Shown: positions 46,282-59,035, counted from the first letter of the stretch. The stretch is DNA of 64,000 nucleotides from Linepithema humile (GCF_040581485.1 NC_090132.1:27105911-27169910); one strand, 5' to 3'. Translations and numbers: made by a program. Notes: generated from the letters alone by a model not told the origin.

Positions 46282-46539
46282 CAGATAAGCGGATCGAAGC
46301 CATTTATATTTGCTGCAATCGACAAATTATTGTTGTCAGACCGGTTGACTCTCGTGATATCAATTACTTTCTATGCTTCGGAGACGTTGCGTCTCGCACA
46401 CTCGAACAGTACGCTTAAAATGTTTGTACAATTAATTCAAGATTTAGAAGATGGCAATTTTGTAATATGTAATAAATTCAACCTAATCACAGAACTTACA
46501 ATCGATACAATCCTTATGTTTGCGAGATGCAACGAATAA
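46282..46539 (+). CDS. Protein-like open frame, unidentified
   Basis: The frame is open from after TGA at 46279-46281 to TAA at 46537-46539, 85 codons. The only internal ATGs come late. The translation is unusually balanced for this window, with few Arg and many Leu, Ile, Asp and Asn, e.g. KMFVQLIQDLEDGNFVICNK followed by a hydrophobic ELTIDTILMF segment. An AG at 46283-46284 could serve as an acceptor, but the pyrimidine tract is poor. No family is recognised; in AT-rich DNA a chance frame of this length is possible. Confidence 0.15.
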   Translation, partial: QISGSKPFIFAAIDKLLLSDRLTLVISITFYASETLRLAHSNSTLKMFVQLIQDLEDGNFVICNKFNLITELTIDTILMFARCNE

Positions 46540-46544
46540 CGTAT

Positions 46545-47810
46545 CGAAAATTATATTGTAACAGGAATTATAAATTTAATTTCTAAAAATATGTATTTAT
46601 AAAAACAGCTTGTTGAAACTAATCGAGTATGTTAAATATCGTCGAGCGCTAATTATTCTTTTAGAAACATAGCCGGTTAATTAATATTTATGACTGCAAA
46701 GTTTAAGTGTAGTGCTGCATTTAATTACGGCGGATATATAAATATGACTGCTAATAAAAAATAATTCACAGAAAATTGACTACAAATTAATGTTTCTGCT
46801 TTTATAAGACAAATCAATTCGATCTTAAAATTTTTTATGAGCTTTCTTTGACAAATGCCAATACGATTTTTGATACATCGCGGTTTTAATATATGCTAAT
46901 ATTTACAGATACATGTGAATGCGCGCGGTCGCGATTAATTTGCGCGACCGGCGCGCGACAGCATAATTGATAATTATCGTTATAGCGCCGGGTACGCGCT
47001 CGAGCCGCGCTCGTTTTCTCTTTATCCGACATAGGAATTCTCTCCGTTCAACGTTTGGAGCCACCGACCAGTTCCCGTGGCGCAAATCAGCTTTTCCGCA
47101 ACTCGCTTCGTCGGTGACACGACACAACGAGTCCGACCGTTGAGAGCACACGTTCAATGCATCCGCGAACGGGTGCGAGCGCGCGAAAATACATCGTTGC
47201 GGTAACAAGCGCTCGTTATCGTATTTCCGCGGGCTACCGAAGTCTCGGTAACTAGCAGGCTTTTTTTGCGCGCGCGACCGTTCGAAAGTCGATCGCGGTC
47301 GCACGGATCACCCGGTACATTGCGAAATGGCGAAAACTATTGTATCATTGAGAAAACATTTAATCGTTTCATTATTGCTTTCTCACGTCTTTATACTTTA
47401 TCAAGCTTTGTTTTTTTTTCTTCCTGTATGAAAGTTGATCGTTAAATTTTCTACTTTACCGTCGCTTTGTGCTCTGAATAAAATTTGAATTACAATGTTT
47501 ATCATTAATATCGACAGTTTCTAATGTAATGTAGAGCTACTTGCTTAACGGTAAAATAATTTTGCAGGGTGACATTTCGTATTTCTGTCTTCTTCTTCAC
47601 TCGTTTCCGCCGTAGGTGCGATCAATGCGGCTGTGTTGCGCTAGATCACGATGTACACGTATGCGGGATTGTTGCACTCGGACCGATGTATGCATGAGTA
47701 TCCGTGTGCAGCTGGTCGAGCAGCCGGAATTGCGAAAGCGTCAGGACGCACATCTATTAATACCGGGTTATCTTTGCTAGTGTGGGTGTTATCAGGGCAG
47801 GGCGTGTCGC
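46545..47810. other. Non-coding stretch with a CpG-rich patch
   Basis: AT-rich, then CpG-dense at 46.91-47.32 kb, where a 133-codon minus frame (47304-46903) is Arg/Ser/Cys-rich and not called, then AT-rich again. No RNA gene was found. Confidence 0.45.
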
Positions 47811-47820
47811 CAGGAAAGCT

Positions 47821-47862
47821 GCTAGCAAACCGGCAGTCAGCAACGTGACTGTCTGCCGCTAG
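47821..47862. repeat. Imperfect hairpin
   Basis: GCTAGC...GGCAGTCAG pairs with CTGTCTGCC.GCTAGC around a 7-base loop; the inner arms match at 8 of 9 positions. Confidence 0.55.
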
Positions 47863-48459
47863 CCAGGATCCGCTTCGCTCTCCTTTTCCCTTCATGCATC
47901 TTTTACCTTTTACTTCTCTCTTGCACATAAATTTTTTTCTGTTTTCTAGTCTATTATCTTATTTTTCTGCACTATCAATTTAGACTAAACGCAGAGTTTT
48001 GTTTTTCACAATGAAGCGATAGTATCTTGATTGTCTTGATAGCGACATTAATAAATTTTACTTTTTATAATATATTGCATTTTTCTGTTCTCAAATTTTT
48101 CAAATATGTACAGAAGAAATAATGTGTTTGTTTTAAAAAATTATATTAGTATAAATTAATGATAAATAATTATTGTACATTTTTTATAATTTCACAAAAT
48201 TATCAAGTTAGAGAATTTTGTGCATTTTACATATTTAATATAAAGTCTCTTCATTTATACTGTAATAGCAAATTGAGAAATATTTCTCGTTCCATTGTGT
48301 GTAGCTGAAACCTTTCCTTTATCGCCCAATTGCTCAATTCATTCGTACGCCGCACGATCTAATTCTGCATAGCACCTCGGGTTTGTAAATATTATTTCAA
48401 AGCCTGGTATTCGGAGTAGTGGGTCACGGGCTGATAGAGGAAAATATTGTGCAAGACCC

Positions 48460-48499
48460 TCGTGGAAAGTTTCCTCGAAATGTAAAACGCTTTCCACGA
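48460..48499. repeat. Inverted repeat, 10-bp perfect arms
   Basis: TCGTGGAAAG (48460-48469) and CTTTCCACGA (48490-48499) around a 20-base spacer. Confidence 0.8.
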
Positions 48500-48889
48500 A
48501 ACCACGTCACCGCATTCCTCCCGCGCGCTGTTGCTGCGATGTATTGTGCTCACAAACACCGAGACACATCGGACCATATGAATAGCGCGTATTTGCATAC
48601 AATCTCTCTCGCGCATCTTGTCGTTGTCCCATCTGTCCTTTGTGGGAAAAAAATTTCGCGCATTATTGAATTTATAGTGACGCAATTTGCAACCACGGCG
48701 AAACATTATTTTGATAGATTTTTTTTCGTCACAAATATTTTATGTAATTATTTCTCCCGCTGCAGTTCCGCGACGATCGTCGGGATGCGAAATGCGGCAA
48801 TAAGAATTTCTTGAAGGCAAAGGTCAGTCGCATTCGGCCGCGGCAGGTCCGAAAACGCCTCGTAAAATTGCACGCGTGGCCCCTCGTGA

Positions 48890-48996
48890 TTCACGAGTGG
48901 TCGTTTCTCGCCCTCGTGAGAACCTTCGCACACGTGAGAGATAGGCGTCTTCTTCTCGCTCATATGTCCACCGCCAGGACATACGAGCGAGAAGAA
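48890..48996. repeat. Strong hairpin group
   Basis: The main hairpin has 20-base arms at 48950-48969 and 48977-48996 matching at 19 of 20 positions, with a 7-base ACCGCCA loop. The left arm begins TTCTTCTCGCTC and the right arm ends GAGCGAGAAGAA. Just upstream lies the 15-base palindrome CTCGTGATTCACGAG (about 48882-48896), followed by further CTCGTGA words. It is too short for a typical pre-miRNA but could be an RNA hairpin or a compact MITE core. Confidence 0.8.
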
Positions 48997-49099
48997 ATTC
49001 ACGGCGAAACGGTACATACACACACGTACGACGACGGCAGATAACTGGATAACCGGCGTTATGTAACGCGCGAATATAATTATGCAGATCGGCGTGCAC

Positions 49100-51330
49100 G
49101 ACGTGTCTCTTTTAACATTTACCTTTAGCCCGACCTGGATCGCGATACTTTAAGGACAGGTCACGCATGTGGATCTCTAGCCGGTTCCTAGATGACAAAC
49201 GTCGACTGCTTTTCTACGACGCGACGGTGAGAAGAGTGTCGTAGAGAGAAACGGTGTTATCCATATTTAAGATCATCATCAACCGGACTTCTGCCGGTGG
49301 CAGTTTAAGAACATTGTAAAAGAATGCAAACTGCTCGTTCCCGATATTCTGCACCGCAAATGTTTCTTTTAGCAAATCCATTACTGGTTCGAATTATTGT
49401 TTCAGTACAGAAATGTAAGTTATAATAAAATATGTATTGCAATATAAAATATAAATAAAATTTTGTTGCAAAAAAGTATGATTATGCAGCATTGTAAAAG
49501 AGCGAAAACGATTTAAAACATTTATATTAAGTTATTAAATTTCGTAGACAGCCGACAGCAAATAATCGGTAAGCGAATGCATGCCCATCTTCAGAAAAAT
49601 TACTAAATTATAGATTACGCAAATTTTCTGAGACATTTTCTCAACATTAACATATATTATAGTGACATCAACGGCTACTTCGCAGACAAAACATGTCATG
49701 TATTGCAACGTTCTTTGTACACGACGTCTTAGCATGCGCGTAGAAAGTCCGCCCACTGGCTGTGATTCTTGAATAAAGCCTCGCACGCCGAAAGCACTAC
49801 AGAATTCATTTCAGTTTCTATATACAGTATTGTGTGTGTTCAAAAACAATTAGATTATTACAATTACAAATCTTATATACACATTTCTGCATTTACATTA
49901 AAAAAAGTGAAAGTTTTAAATTCTGTGGTAAGAAATTCCCACATTTTTGATATATATCAATCTAATTAAATTAATCATAAATTCACCCTTTTTTTAGAGC
50001 TGATCGAAAAAGATCGATCGGTTTCCTACAATAGAAAAATTGAGCAATAACATTTTACCGAATACATACGCGGGTGTTTTTCGCAGGAGCCAATTAAGAC
50101 GGGCTCTTTAGTCGATTCGAACCGGTCCACTTACAGACACATTACGCCGCGCTCTCCGCCAGATTAACGAAGGAAAAGGTGATTATTAATGAGACGCCAT
50201 CGTCTTTATTAACGAGAAGTGTATCTGATTTTTTTTATTGGCGGCTTCGTCGTAGTTATCGCTTAATGATGACAATCGTGAAAGAATTGACGCTTTGCTC
50301 CTGGACATTTCAATTAAAGCACTATTATGTGCGTACCGTGTAATGCAAATAATATTTCAAGAACAAGAATAATTGTGCAAGAAATCATGTTAATATATAC
50401 TATCGATAATTTTATTGCAGATATTTATATTGGCAATGAAATAATGAACTTGTGTCACGTAAGAAGTAATATTTAGCATGTGCCTGTCTTATGCGCTTAA
50501 CTTGCGTGTAATTATGTAAAATATATAGTGAATAATTTCCTTGAACTTTGCTTAATATTTTTTCAATCGAGTTTTTCTCTCATTATTATTTTAATGTTAA
50601 TATTATTGAAATTCTTTGTGACAAAAACTTTAATATTAAACTTTAACGCTTCTGTTACGTGAGCAATAGAATTGTGTTTTTTTTCTGTACAAAACAATAT
50701 ACAAAATGTATATTGAAAAATAAAATCAGAAATTTAGTCACAAAGAAGTTCGTCGTCACAAGCCTAGTTTCTTGCTTTTAAACGTATGTATTAAAGTCTA
50801 GCGGTGCGCATTTATGTTTCTGCCCCACTGGCGGTTGTTACATTTCTTGTTTCTTTCATCTTATTGCCTTGAGTCTAAGTTAAAGCAATTCTTTGGTCGC
50901 TGAAAGGACATTTTACGATACTTCAACACCCGATTTCCGCATTGAAAATCACTTCTTTCTTCACTTTTTATCGCAAGAGCCTCGTAAGTATCGTCCGTAT
51001 CGGCGATAAATTTTCTTGTCATCGTCGAAAGAGAAAATTTTCGCGTTACGATCGAAAATTACCGATCAAAATAGTAAAGAAATTTATGATCAATCCGGAC
51101 GATAACGAACATAACTAAAGTACAGTCATAAATTTTAGTTATCTATGTAAATAAAAATTACAAAAACATTAACATTCCATCTATTTCAATTTTGAAGAAT
51201 TTTGCAAGAACTTTCATTTTAATTGCTCACATAGCAAAAAACAATTTCACAGCAAAAATTAATGGACAAGTGACAACAATGAAAATTTACCCGCCTCTTT
51301 CAAGAGTGGACCATCCCGTAAATAGAACTT
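49100..51330. other. AT-rich non-coding stretch
   Basis: Mostly AT-rich. A more GC-balanced block at 50.08-50.22 kb, with AATTAA, GATTATTAAT and a GAGCC/GGCTC inverted pair, has the look of conserved non-coding sequence, but that cannot be shown from one genome. No gene recognised. Confidence 0.45.
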
Positions 51331-51339
51331 ACAGTCTCA

Positions 51340-51920
51340 GAAGAGACTTGTAGTCTCTCTCTGCACTATCGGCGATCTGATTTTCTCGAATTCTCTTCGG
51401 ACCTTTTTTCCGCGCGGTTGCGTTTACGAAAGATTCCCTACGGCCGCTACGTAAGAGCCAAGTGACTCCGCGAGAGAGGACGAGCAGTCGCGCGCAACGG
51501 AGCGCCGCGCCGCGCCGGGCCGGGGATGTTGCCGATACGGTGACGACTCGTGATTGCCCCAAGAAGGGAAAGGTGTGGCACGGCGCAGTCATGTTGCTGA
51601 TTTATAAGGCTAAATTCCTTTGGTGCTCCGCGCGGCGCGCGCAATACTCCGCGGAGCGGGTCGCCGCATAGGCAATATAACCGCCTACACCTAGCCCTAC
51701 ACGCGCGCGATTCGGTTCTAACGTTAAACTAAATTTATCGCTATTTTACCTTCGCCCCCTCGGTCCACCCCGCGCGTGTATCCGCGCGCGTACTCTCTCC
51801 GATTCTCGCGCGAGGTCGTCGTATTCACGCTCGCTTTCTCGCTCGCTTGCAACGGGCGTTAACGAGTATCTGCATCTGCGATAAATCGGGGGTTACGCCT
51901 CTCTCATCTCCTTCGCGCAG
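51340..51920. promoter_or_regulatory. CpG-rich island, possible promoter
   Basis: CpG-dense core at 51.46-51.83 kb (CGCCGCGCCGCGCC near 51500) with sharp AT-rich flanks. Overlapping frames of 65-87 codons on both strands are Arg/Ala-rich. No TATA or splice signal stands out. Promoter status is inferred from composition only. Confidence 0.25.
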
Positions 51921-52848
51921 GAAGGCGCTATTGATTGTGTATTGATTATCGTACGTGTTTTACTATTTATTTTATACGCGCGATAAAACGTTCACTCCTT
52001 CAAGCACACCCGAGTTGCCCAACAATTGAAAATGTATCTCTAGTTTTGTCTTATTTTATGCGTCATCTTTGCGACGTATTCGCAGCGAAGAAGCAAACTA
52101 AATTGTTCATATTTACTTTACCGTTATTGATTTCATTATTAGGAAAATGTAATTCTATTGAGAGTTAAATTTGCTTTTCCGGTCGTTTTTATTATCTCAA
52201 ATTGAAGGAACTCGATAATAAATATTCACACCAACGGTACATCGGTTGTCAAACGCGAAAATAGATGTGTTATGTTCGGCGCGCGAGAGAAATGTCGGCG
52301 AAAAACGCCGCTGAAATCAATTTAATTACCGGGAATGTCACCGACAAAGTTGGGCGAGATTAAAGCCGCGTATGAATAATGATAATTGTACGGTGCGGCC
52401 TAGCATTACCTTCCTACACCGGTATCGCTGTTAGATCCGGCATTGGGCAAGCCGCGCGCCGTCTGTTTACGCGCTTATCACGGTCTATTTATACCACCCT
52501 GTAATTAAATAGACGATCGCATTGGGAAATAATAGATTGCCCGCAATCATAAATATACATCGTGAAAAGCGTGTACCGCGCGAACGCATTATACTTTTAG
52601 TTCGCTCAAACAGACTCGAGAATTCTTCAACCGAAGCGCGCGTGCATTAAGCACTTTCTTCATAGCCTTCCGTCGCTATTTTAAGTTATATTAGTGTTTT
52701 GAAGCGTCATTTTCACCTGATATAATTTCTCCTGTATGGAAATTTATTCTTAAAGCAGATATGTTCGTCTTTTCGCATTTAATATGCAATATGCTAACAA
52801 GAATGTCGTATGCATAGCTATAAAAATATAAACTGTATTCCGCGGAAG

Positions 52849-52927
52849 GATATTTATTCCCGATCGCGATATTTATTCCTCAAACGCGAATAATTATCCG
52901 CAGACGCATTTGCATATCGCTACAGGC
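52849..52927 (+). repeat. Cryptic 20-bp tandem array, four units
   Basis: Units start at 52849 (19 bases), 52868, 52888 and 52908 (20 bases each) and end CGC, CGC, CGC and GGC. The first two share GATATTTATTCC, the third is GAATAATTATCC, and the fourth begins ATTTGCATATC, which contains the POU octamer word ATTTGCAT. The period is close to two DNA helical turns. Confidence 0.65.
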
Positions 52928-52929
52928 GT

Positions 52930-53255
52930 ATCGCTGGCTGGTTTAATGGGTTTAACACTCCCGCCACCCACGCAGCTTCATTAACCGATGTACAATAATA
53001 TTTCGGAATAATCGTCGAGCGCGGAGCAGCGCTCGGTGGCCTTGGCGCCTCGGCAATCGACGTTTAGCAAAATAATGAATAGGTAGCAACGATCTCGCGG
53101 ATTTATCGGTCCGTTCCTCGTGAATAAGCCCGGCCTATGCGCGCGGCCTCTTTCTCCTTTCTTCCTCTCTGTTCTCCCTGCTTCCCTTCATCGTACGAGA
53201 CCTCCGCGAGTAACTGGGGCGGAGTTGCAGTTGCATCACCGCGCCACAATGCTCG
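52930..53255. other. CpG-rich non-coding DNA
   Basis: CpG-bearing DNA leading into TC microsatellites. The 178-codon plus frame (53120-53656) includes a long Ser-Leu run made by the TC repeat and is judged spurious. Confidence 0.45.
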
Positions 53256-53260
53256 TTACC

Positions 53261-53274
53261 TCTCTCTCTCTCTC
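53261..53274. repeat. (TC)n microsatellite
   Basis: Seven TC units, close to the longer TC tract downstream. Confidence 0.9.
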
Positions 53275-53310
53275 ACCGTCCTCTTCCCTCTTCCTCAATC
53301 CCGGCATTAA

Positions 53311-53315
53311 TCTCT

Positions 53316-53362
<47 letters not shown>
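53311..53362. repeat. (TC)n microsatellite
   Basis: The longest TC tract of the window's right half, about 52 bases with TTTC interruptions at its left end. Confidence 0.97.
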
Positions 53363-53364
<2 letters not shown>

Positions 53365-53369
53365 CGTAT

Positions 53370-54360
53370 GTAGAAGCGCGGAGATGCCCGAGATGCTGGC
53401 ATATATCTGCGTCAGATCGCCCGAGATCGGTGACGAGATCCCTCGCGGCGTACGTGTTCGTGTCATTGTGACACGTTTCTTCGCTGGGAAATCGCGCGAT
53501 CACGCTCCTCCGTGTCGCGATTGTCGAAAGAGACGCGACTCTCGAAATTCAGTCAGGAAATTTCGAAAGTGCGTGGCAAAAGTCTTGTTAATGCAAATGC
53601 GAAATTTTTCGTTACTAAAAAAATTTATAAATATTCATCAGTCATGCCAAATCTAAGTTTCTCACTTGTTGGCACAATAATTGATAAAGAATTTTGACAT
53701 GATAAATTATTATAATTATTATGCCCCTAAATAACGGCCGAACGATTTACGAAAGATTTTAATATTAAAATGAAGGGATTAAATATCGCGAAGACGCGAT
53801 TTCGATGCAAATTTTCACCGAGAAGCTTAAAAGTCGGCTATCGGACGCCTCGGGAATGCGTCGGCGCTTTTTTTTGCGCGGACAAGTTGTGCAACATTGA
53901 TTATCGCGATTTCCCCTTTTCACTTCCACGCTCATCGTGTCCTCGTCGCCGTCGCCGTCGCCGTCGTCGGTGCCTCACCGCGGTGACCTTAATGTTCGCC
54001 CTGTCATTACGTCACAAGAAATAATACCGAGACGAAGCTGTGACGCGCGCGTGCGCGCGGCTTGGTCCATCCGGCTGATGACAGTCCGATTATTCGGAGT
54101 CCATTAAAGTTCGACCTAATTACGGGACGTGATCGGACTGAGCGGACGACGGTTACCGGCGAACAACGTAGTAGATCCACCTACACGCGCGAGTAAACCG
54201 TCGTCTCGGGTACTGTGTGACGACACCTCTCCTACGTGTACCGTGGTACCACGCCTTTCTAAGCCCAGGGGCATCTGCGCGGATTAGATTCTGGATCGCT
54301 CGGAGGCTAGGCAGACTGTACAAGCGGATCGCCTTACCGAGGTGAATATTCTGCCCCGAT
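53370..54360. other. CpG-rich non-coding DNA
   Basis: CpG-dense with AT-rich interruptions. Includes a (CGTCGC)n-like run at 53942-53970 and the palindrome CGTGGTACCACG near 54241-54252. No credible exon. Confidence 0.4.
53942..53970. repeat. (GTCGCC)n-like repeat
   Basis: Alternating CGT and CGC triplets, about nine in a row. In the overlapping frame they would encode an Arg run. Confidence 0.9.
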
Positions 54361-54962
54361 CGCGAATAGTGAAACGAGCGCTATTTATAGAATTCTACAA
54401 AAACCGAAGTTATATACAAAATATTCTTCATAATAGGTTTCGTCACAGGCTTTACTATATTATTTATGTGCAATTTTAATTTTTTTTTTTTAATTATGTA
54501 AACGTATGAGTTAAAATTGCCCTTTAATTTACGTAATAGTTATAAAATAAGATAGTTGATCCAAATTTGGATTTACTGGATTTATTTGTGTTTTAATTAA
54601 ATTTGATGTTTATAAAATGTATCGGAGAGTAACGCGTCTTCAATCAAACGCGATTATTTGAAGTGATCGGTTCTGAGTTTTTATAATTGCGCTAAGAATA
54701 GAAATATATCTCGTGCAACGCCACGTGCTCTCGCTTGCACGCGACGGATGCAACGGCCGGGTCTCGGGAGAACGCGTATTTTGCCAGGCTTATTGACTGA
54801 TTTATTCATTAACGATCGATCGCGCTATCATTTAGGAGAGGCCAAATCACAGATCGCGGGCACGAATAGTAGCGATGGCTTTCCCGGTTTTTGCCGATCT
54901 GTCGATATCGTGCCGCTTCCACTCGCTCCGGTAATAGACATTCACTCTGCGGTGGGGCGCAG

Positions 54963-54981
54963 AGTTGCAGTTGCAGTTGCG
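54963..54981. repeat. (GTTGCA)3 repeat
   Basis: Three GTTGCA units; a shorter two-unit version lies at 53224-53235. Confidence 0.85.
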
Positions 54982-55390
54982 GCACGCGGAGCGATTTTCT
55001 ACGTGGAAACTGCACGATCCAATTGCGAGTGACCTCGGCGACCCCCGTCGCCGTGGTCATCGCATGACTGCTGGATCCTCCTCGTTCTCCCCACCACTCT
55101 TCGTTTCCAATTAATATTAATCAGCAGCGGACTTGTTTTCCCTGAAAGTGACGCTGCAAAGTCTGCACGCAGTGTCATGAAAAAGTTTCACACGCAGTCA
55201 TCTTGTTATGTAGTCCTCCAAGTATGATAATTCTATGATCGGTGATCTTTATACTCGAAACAGAGCAGGTACAAGTACTTGGATTCTTTTTATCGATATG
55301 CGATGCGTAATAAAAAAAAAAAAGTGTAATAATTAAATCCCCGTTAATTTGAGCGAATACACGGTAGTAACGTATAATGACTGAGAAGCA

Positions 55391-55405
55391 TTAATTAATT
55401 AATTA
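55391..55405. repeat. (TTAA)n repeat
   Basis: Nearly four TTAA units. Confidence 0.85.
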
Positions 55406-58400
55406 GGACATGTATTTACAACATCTCTCCGAGCTTACTCACTTATCTCTGTATCGGGGCATGACTCTCGCGACCCCTTCGCTCGTTTGTCCCCGGCCGC
55501 GGGCGCTCTCTTACGTTACAGCGCGATATTTCAAAATGTTTATCGGCACGGTATCTCGCAGTGCTTCCTCGTTAAGTTATAATTTCGTGGCGTTTGTCTA
55601 CCGCTGAAAGTTCTTGAAATATTGCGGTCCACATCATCTCGCGCGGCGGTATTGCGCAACGCTTACCGGAGATCGTTTGTCGATTAGCGTCGTAGTTTCA
55701 CGTAGCCGATGGCTCTCCACCGTCCTGACTCCGATTGTTTTGATCTGAGGACGCCGTGGGTCTCGATTGATACCGCCGCGATATTCCGCGCGCTAAAAAT
55801 ACATCGACTGTTGCAGTTTTGCCTATCGCCTTCCGCCATTGCCGCTATAAATCTCACGTTTTCCTCCATCTATACTTATCTCTTTATCCATTGATATGTC
55901 AGAATTTTGTTTTCCATCTTCTTTTCTTCCTACCCTTTTGTCGCTTTCAAAAATATTCTATTTTATTCCTTTTCTCGCTATTCCCTTACCATTTTTAATT
56001 AATTCAATTCGAATACATTTTTTTCATAAGTGCTAAATATAAGAATTAATTATATCGAGCTTCAAAAGTCTGATACGTTGATATCATGAATATTGAAAGA
56101 TTGAAAGAGAGACAGAAGACAGATTCATATTTACGCGCAATTGCTTCCATCACGATCTTTTATTATGATCATCGTGATGTCGAAAGAACGTTATCAAGGT
56201 CATCGCTGAAACCTGCTCCGATTTCCGTGAAGCTTCACCATGATGGCCTTCTGTAAGTGAGCTCCATCAGCGACGGCAATGCTGTTTTAATTTCGTTCGT
56301 CTGTTGCTTTCCTCCTCCGCCTCGCCCACTCTCTCGCTGCCGTCTGACTTCTTCCTTTTTCCTCTTTTAAAACCGTCCTCGATGATATCCCGGTAGCCCG
56401 TCATTACACGGTTATTTACGGTGTGCACACGAGCGAGGCAGAAGACAATCTTCTGCATCTGCATGCTGATTGAACCGGTTGTCGTTTCTCGCTCTCTTCA
56501 TGATGTTCTCTAAGTCATCGATGTCGATTTGTCCGAGAATCTCCGGTTTCTCAGGCAAAAACAAACGTCGCTTCACTTCATTACGTCTCGACTGTAATGA
56601 CGGAAGTGTGACAAAAAATGCATAAAATACTCATAGCCAGTCGAGTTCATATGTGATTAACAGAACGTTAAATCTAAGGTCAACCTTGTTAAACAATTTT
56701 TATCTTGTGCCTTGCTTTTATTTTGTATATAATTTGTAAGAATATCTAAAATAATCTGAGAAGCATTTTTTACGAATAATATTATGACAAAAATAAAAAT
56801 AAATGACAAAAAATATGGAAAACAGAAATTTTTTTGTTTTCAGCATTCAGCGAGCTATTGATAAAAATATCTAGAAAATTTATCTAAAAAAACTTGTATG
56901 CATTTTTATAGCACCGAATACACCAGCGTGCGTATGTACGTTGTACGTTTCTTTAAAAGGCGCGCACGCTGGAGGGTTGATTCAATCAACTTAATACTTT
57001 CGGACCGCCTTTAGATGGCTATGAATGGGAGGATCGTAGATTCGACAGCTTTCCGTTATATCGACGATGCAGTGAACGTGTTGCGCAGGCAGGAATCGAT
57101 TTGGCATCGTATTTTTGCAAAACTGTTATGAGGCGTGAGTATGCGTGCCCGGAGCTCGCGAGCGGAACATGCAAATGTACGATAGCGACGTGAACTACAC
57201 TGCAGCGCTTTCTACTTCTCCGAGCGAGAATGATTGATCCGGACAAGTTTTGTTTTTGCATCGATTTGCCGCGTAGCACAAAAGACTATGCGCCGACTCC
57301 GATCTTCTGCGTTCATGCATTATGAAAGGCTGCCAGTGTGAAATCAATTTAACATATTTTTTTTCATTCAAGCCTACATTTAACTTGCGCGCATGAAAGC
57401 ACGCATCACGCAGCGCAGATAATGCCCGACATAAACATTACAATCTCTTAATTATGGTTGTAACATCGTGGTTTTATGATCTAGTTTCGTCATCGGCTAA
57501 TTGCATGTATTATAGAATGTAGATTAAGAAAGAAAATTCGAAAGAATCTGCTTTACATTTCTGCTGATAAATTCTTAAAGAGAGAGTCATCTATCAAATT
57601 TTTATCGCAAATATTACATTTGTAATTATTGTTTAGAATTACATTAAAAAAGTACGAAATAAATAGACGCGTTGCTAAATAAATTAAAAAAATCTCTTTA
57701 TTTTCGGTGAACGAGATTCGCGAAATGGAAAGATTCCGTGAAGAAAAATTCCAGTTACCTACTTTTGTGTGACAAGGAGAAGTCGATTGGACAGTTCTGT
57801 ATCAGAATTCTCAATCAAAATTCGTCTGGATGTCGTCTGGCCTATCTTTCGCTCTAAATTCTTCGAGCAGCGCTCTATTAGACACCGAAACTCACCAATG
57901 TTGCAATTTCTATGCGTGATTTCCAAATCGTCGACCGGCCGCGTATTTCTTTCAGAAACGAGTTCTGGTAAGATGTAATTAGTTTTAATACGATATGCAA
58001 GCGGAAGTGCTTGGTATCTTGCTTTCTCTCGTGAGAGGTGTACATTAGGTAGGATGAATCAAATTTTTTTTTTCGATAAATCGAAAATATGAATCTTGGA
58101 ACATTTTTATCGTTACATAACGTAAAACTCTAATCTTACTTTTCAACAGACAAATTTATATGCCAATCTTACGGATGAGAAATTTTTTCAACATTTATAT
58201 ATCTCATTACAAATTACTGTATTTTCTTAATATAATATTTAACAAAATATTTCAGAGTAAAAAAAAGTGCGTGTTAATATTATGGAATAATTTTCGTGTA
58301 TTTATGTTTGTCAACAATTTATTCATAAACATCCTTCGATTGATTTATGAATCGTTCGCCAGTAACTGACATTTTATTTTTTTTCTTTCGTGAGCTACTG

Positions 58401-58711
58401 AAGACAGATGAGAAAATATATGCTAAACTCTCCTTAAGCGGAAGCGTAACGGAATCACTGTCGACAGGCCCGTAACTCTTCGTCACCACAGAATGAGACG
58501 CGGAGTTAAAGTAACTCTTGAATATATATTCAGGCACACACTACTTGGTGTGCAGCGACACGTTACAAAAAATAATTGAAATACATTACAATTTTTAATA
58601 AATTTAAATATTTAACATTATTATGTATTATAATATGTATTTTAATAAAAAACTTAATGTATAAAGTATAATTTAAATTTTTCAACCTGGCACCTTCAGT
58701 CTACAAGTTTC

Positions 58712-58930
58712 AGCCAAAAAGTTTTCCTTACAACTCTGATGACTTTTACTTCTCACCTACAGCACAGCCGTGTTAATAAGCGTTCAGTGGCAGTGTTTTA
58801 AAATTGAGCATCGTCATCGACACGTAGAGAGTGCGTATTGAGAGTGCCGATGTCGATCGTTATCGCGTTCCTTCTCCCGGAGCCGGGTGTGTCCTTAGGA
58901 TGGCCTTTCTTATCGCGATAACTCTCGAGG
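58712..58930 (+). repeat. Diverged direct repeat, copy A
   Basis: Landmarks in order: AAAAAGTTTTC (58716), CAGCACAGCCG (58760), ATAAGCGTTCA (58776), AGGATGGCCTT (58897). All recur in the same order in copy B. Confidence 0.65.
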
Positions 58931-59035
58931 ACATCGACTCTCGTTGAGCAACGAAGTCGCGGCTCCACCCACTCTCATCCGTGATCGACCGCGGTACCTC
59001 CGGTATTGTCGCCTACAACTAAGGAGACCCCGCAC

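Larger units (their letters stand above)
54370..58660. other. Long non-coding stretch
   Basis: AT-rich with CpG-bearing patches at 54.72-55.08, 55.44-55.8 and 57.0-57.3 kb. Includes a (GTTGCA)3 run at 54963-54981 and (TTAA)n at 55391-55405. Frames of up to 94 codons lack recognisable motifs. No RNA gene or transposon end was identified. Confidence 0.45.

Noticed and set aside
48419..48814. 131-codon plus-strand frame
   Set aside because: GTG start, no motif, and it spans an inverted repeat. Opposing minus frame of 104 codons over the same bases.
50100..50125. Minus-strand GGTTCGAATC, resembling a tRNA B box
   Set aside because: Flanking bases do not form a T stem and no A box or acceptor stem is in place.
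53120..53656. 178-codon plus-strand frame
   Set aside because: Its central part is a TC microsatellite read as Ser-Leu repeats; the rest is Arg-rich.
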